DNA of 43,048 bases from Planctomycetota bacterium (GTDB lineage: Bacteria > Planctomycetota > Brocadiia > Brocadiales > Brocadiaceae), in the NCBI GenBank assembly GCA_016188675.1, contig JACPHJ010000012.1:1-43048 (forward strand). Reading direction: 5' to 3'. Shown here piece by piece: positions 42,870 to 43,048 of the stretch. The position numbers and the translations under genes are program-made. The notes below the pieces were generated by a model that ran no database searches, was not told where the DNA came from, and saw only the letters and a program-made list of their open reading frames with translations. Within the stretch, counting starts at the first letter, position 1. Each line of letters opens with the position of its first letter.

Positions 42870-43048
42870 ATGAAAGGGAAGGGATTGATAGGTGCGTTGG
42901 TGGTAGGGGTGTCGTTGGTAGTAGGGGGGGTAGCGAGCGCTGGTTTTATCCAGGGTACGCATGTGAAGACGGACCTGCCGGGGCCGTTTTTTATAACGAC
43001 GTCGCCGGATGGCGGGACGTTGTACATATGCAATCAGTCAGGGCATAG
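42870..43048 (+). CDS. hzsC: Secreted beta-propeller protein, probable hydrazine synthase beta subunit (N-terminal part, runs off right edge)
   Basis: ATG 42870 is preceded by AGGAGG and a second GGAG. The visible 59 residues give a signal peptide (MKGKGLIGALVVGVSLVVGGVASAG) and GPFFITTSPDGGTLYICNQSGH, the start of a YVTN-like beta-propeller blade. The hydrazine synthase beta subunit is a cofactor-free seven-bladed propeller encoded just after this kind of module in Kuenenia (hzsC, first of hzsCBA). Identity rests on context, signal and blade motif; only a fragment is seen. By my count it has about 55% GC (99 of 179 bases), clearly above its neighbours. Confidence 0.6.
   Translation, partial: MKGKGLIGALVVGVSLVVGGVASAGFIQGTHVKTDLPGPFFITTSPDGGTLYICNQSGH

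Overview
The window looks like the chromosome of an anammox planctomycete (Brocadiales, e.g. Kuenenia/Brocadia/Jettenia type). The strongest reason is the right end. Positions 37864-43048 hold a tetrahaem-like cytochrome, a heptahaem cytochrome with a C-terminal anchor, a membrane cytochrome b, a sigma-54 activator, a secreted cysteine-rich protein, and the start of a secreted beta-propeller protein. From memory this matches the gene order leading into the hydrazine synthase genes of Kuenenia stuttgartiensis. AT-rich coding sequence, menaquinone genes and complete-looking anaerobic B12 genes fit this. The genus cannot be fixed from the sequence alone.

Layout: 1-8621 (minus) is a type II secretion/type IV pilus-like operon with two GspE/PilB ATPases, one GspF/PilC, and four pseudopilin-type proteins; the last runs off the left edge. 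8731-9816 is cobT. 9958-11741 holds an AsmA-like protein and a small lipoprotein. 11804-16547 (minus) is dus-cbiXC-cbiD-cbiE-cbiL, part of the anaerobic cobalamin route, with a CbiX-CbiC fusion. 16792-18985 is ubiD-ubiE, likely late menaquinone synthesis. 19136-21643 encodes a secreted seven-repeat SBBP beta-propeller. A tRNA-Gln(CUG), a 35-residue basic protein, a DUF1566 protein, a PAS-GGDEF protein with a lost GGDEF motif, nnrE and a CLC channel follow. 27443-29506 carries a cytochrome c'-like protein, a ferredoxin, a TetR regulator with two matching operators, and the stump of a restriction enzyme gene. 29682-32347 has a zinc-ribbon protein, a GT9 glycosyltransferase and a deoxyhypusine synthase-like protein.

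32348-33076 is an AT-rich, gene-free stretch with several DnaA-box-like 9-mers directly before dnaA, and is a good oriC candidate. From dnaA to the right edge all genes run on the plus strand: dnaA, an M24 peptidase, accB-accC, then the electron-transfer/hydrazine synthase locus. A sigma-54 promoter sits between the sigma-54 activator and the last two genes. The core energy genes therefore lie within about 10 kb of the putative origin.

Two kinds of repeat cut across the annotation. One is a G/C-run hairpin element present in opposite orientations at about 2.9 and 3.65 kb; the first copy is translated in frame inside a pseudopilin leader. The other is a family of degenerate short-word repeats found both between genes and inside cbiD and the SBBP gene.
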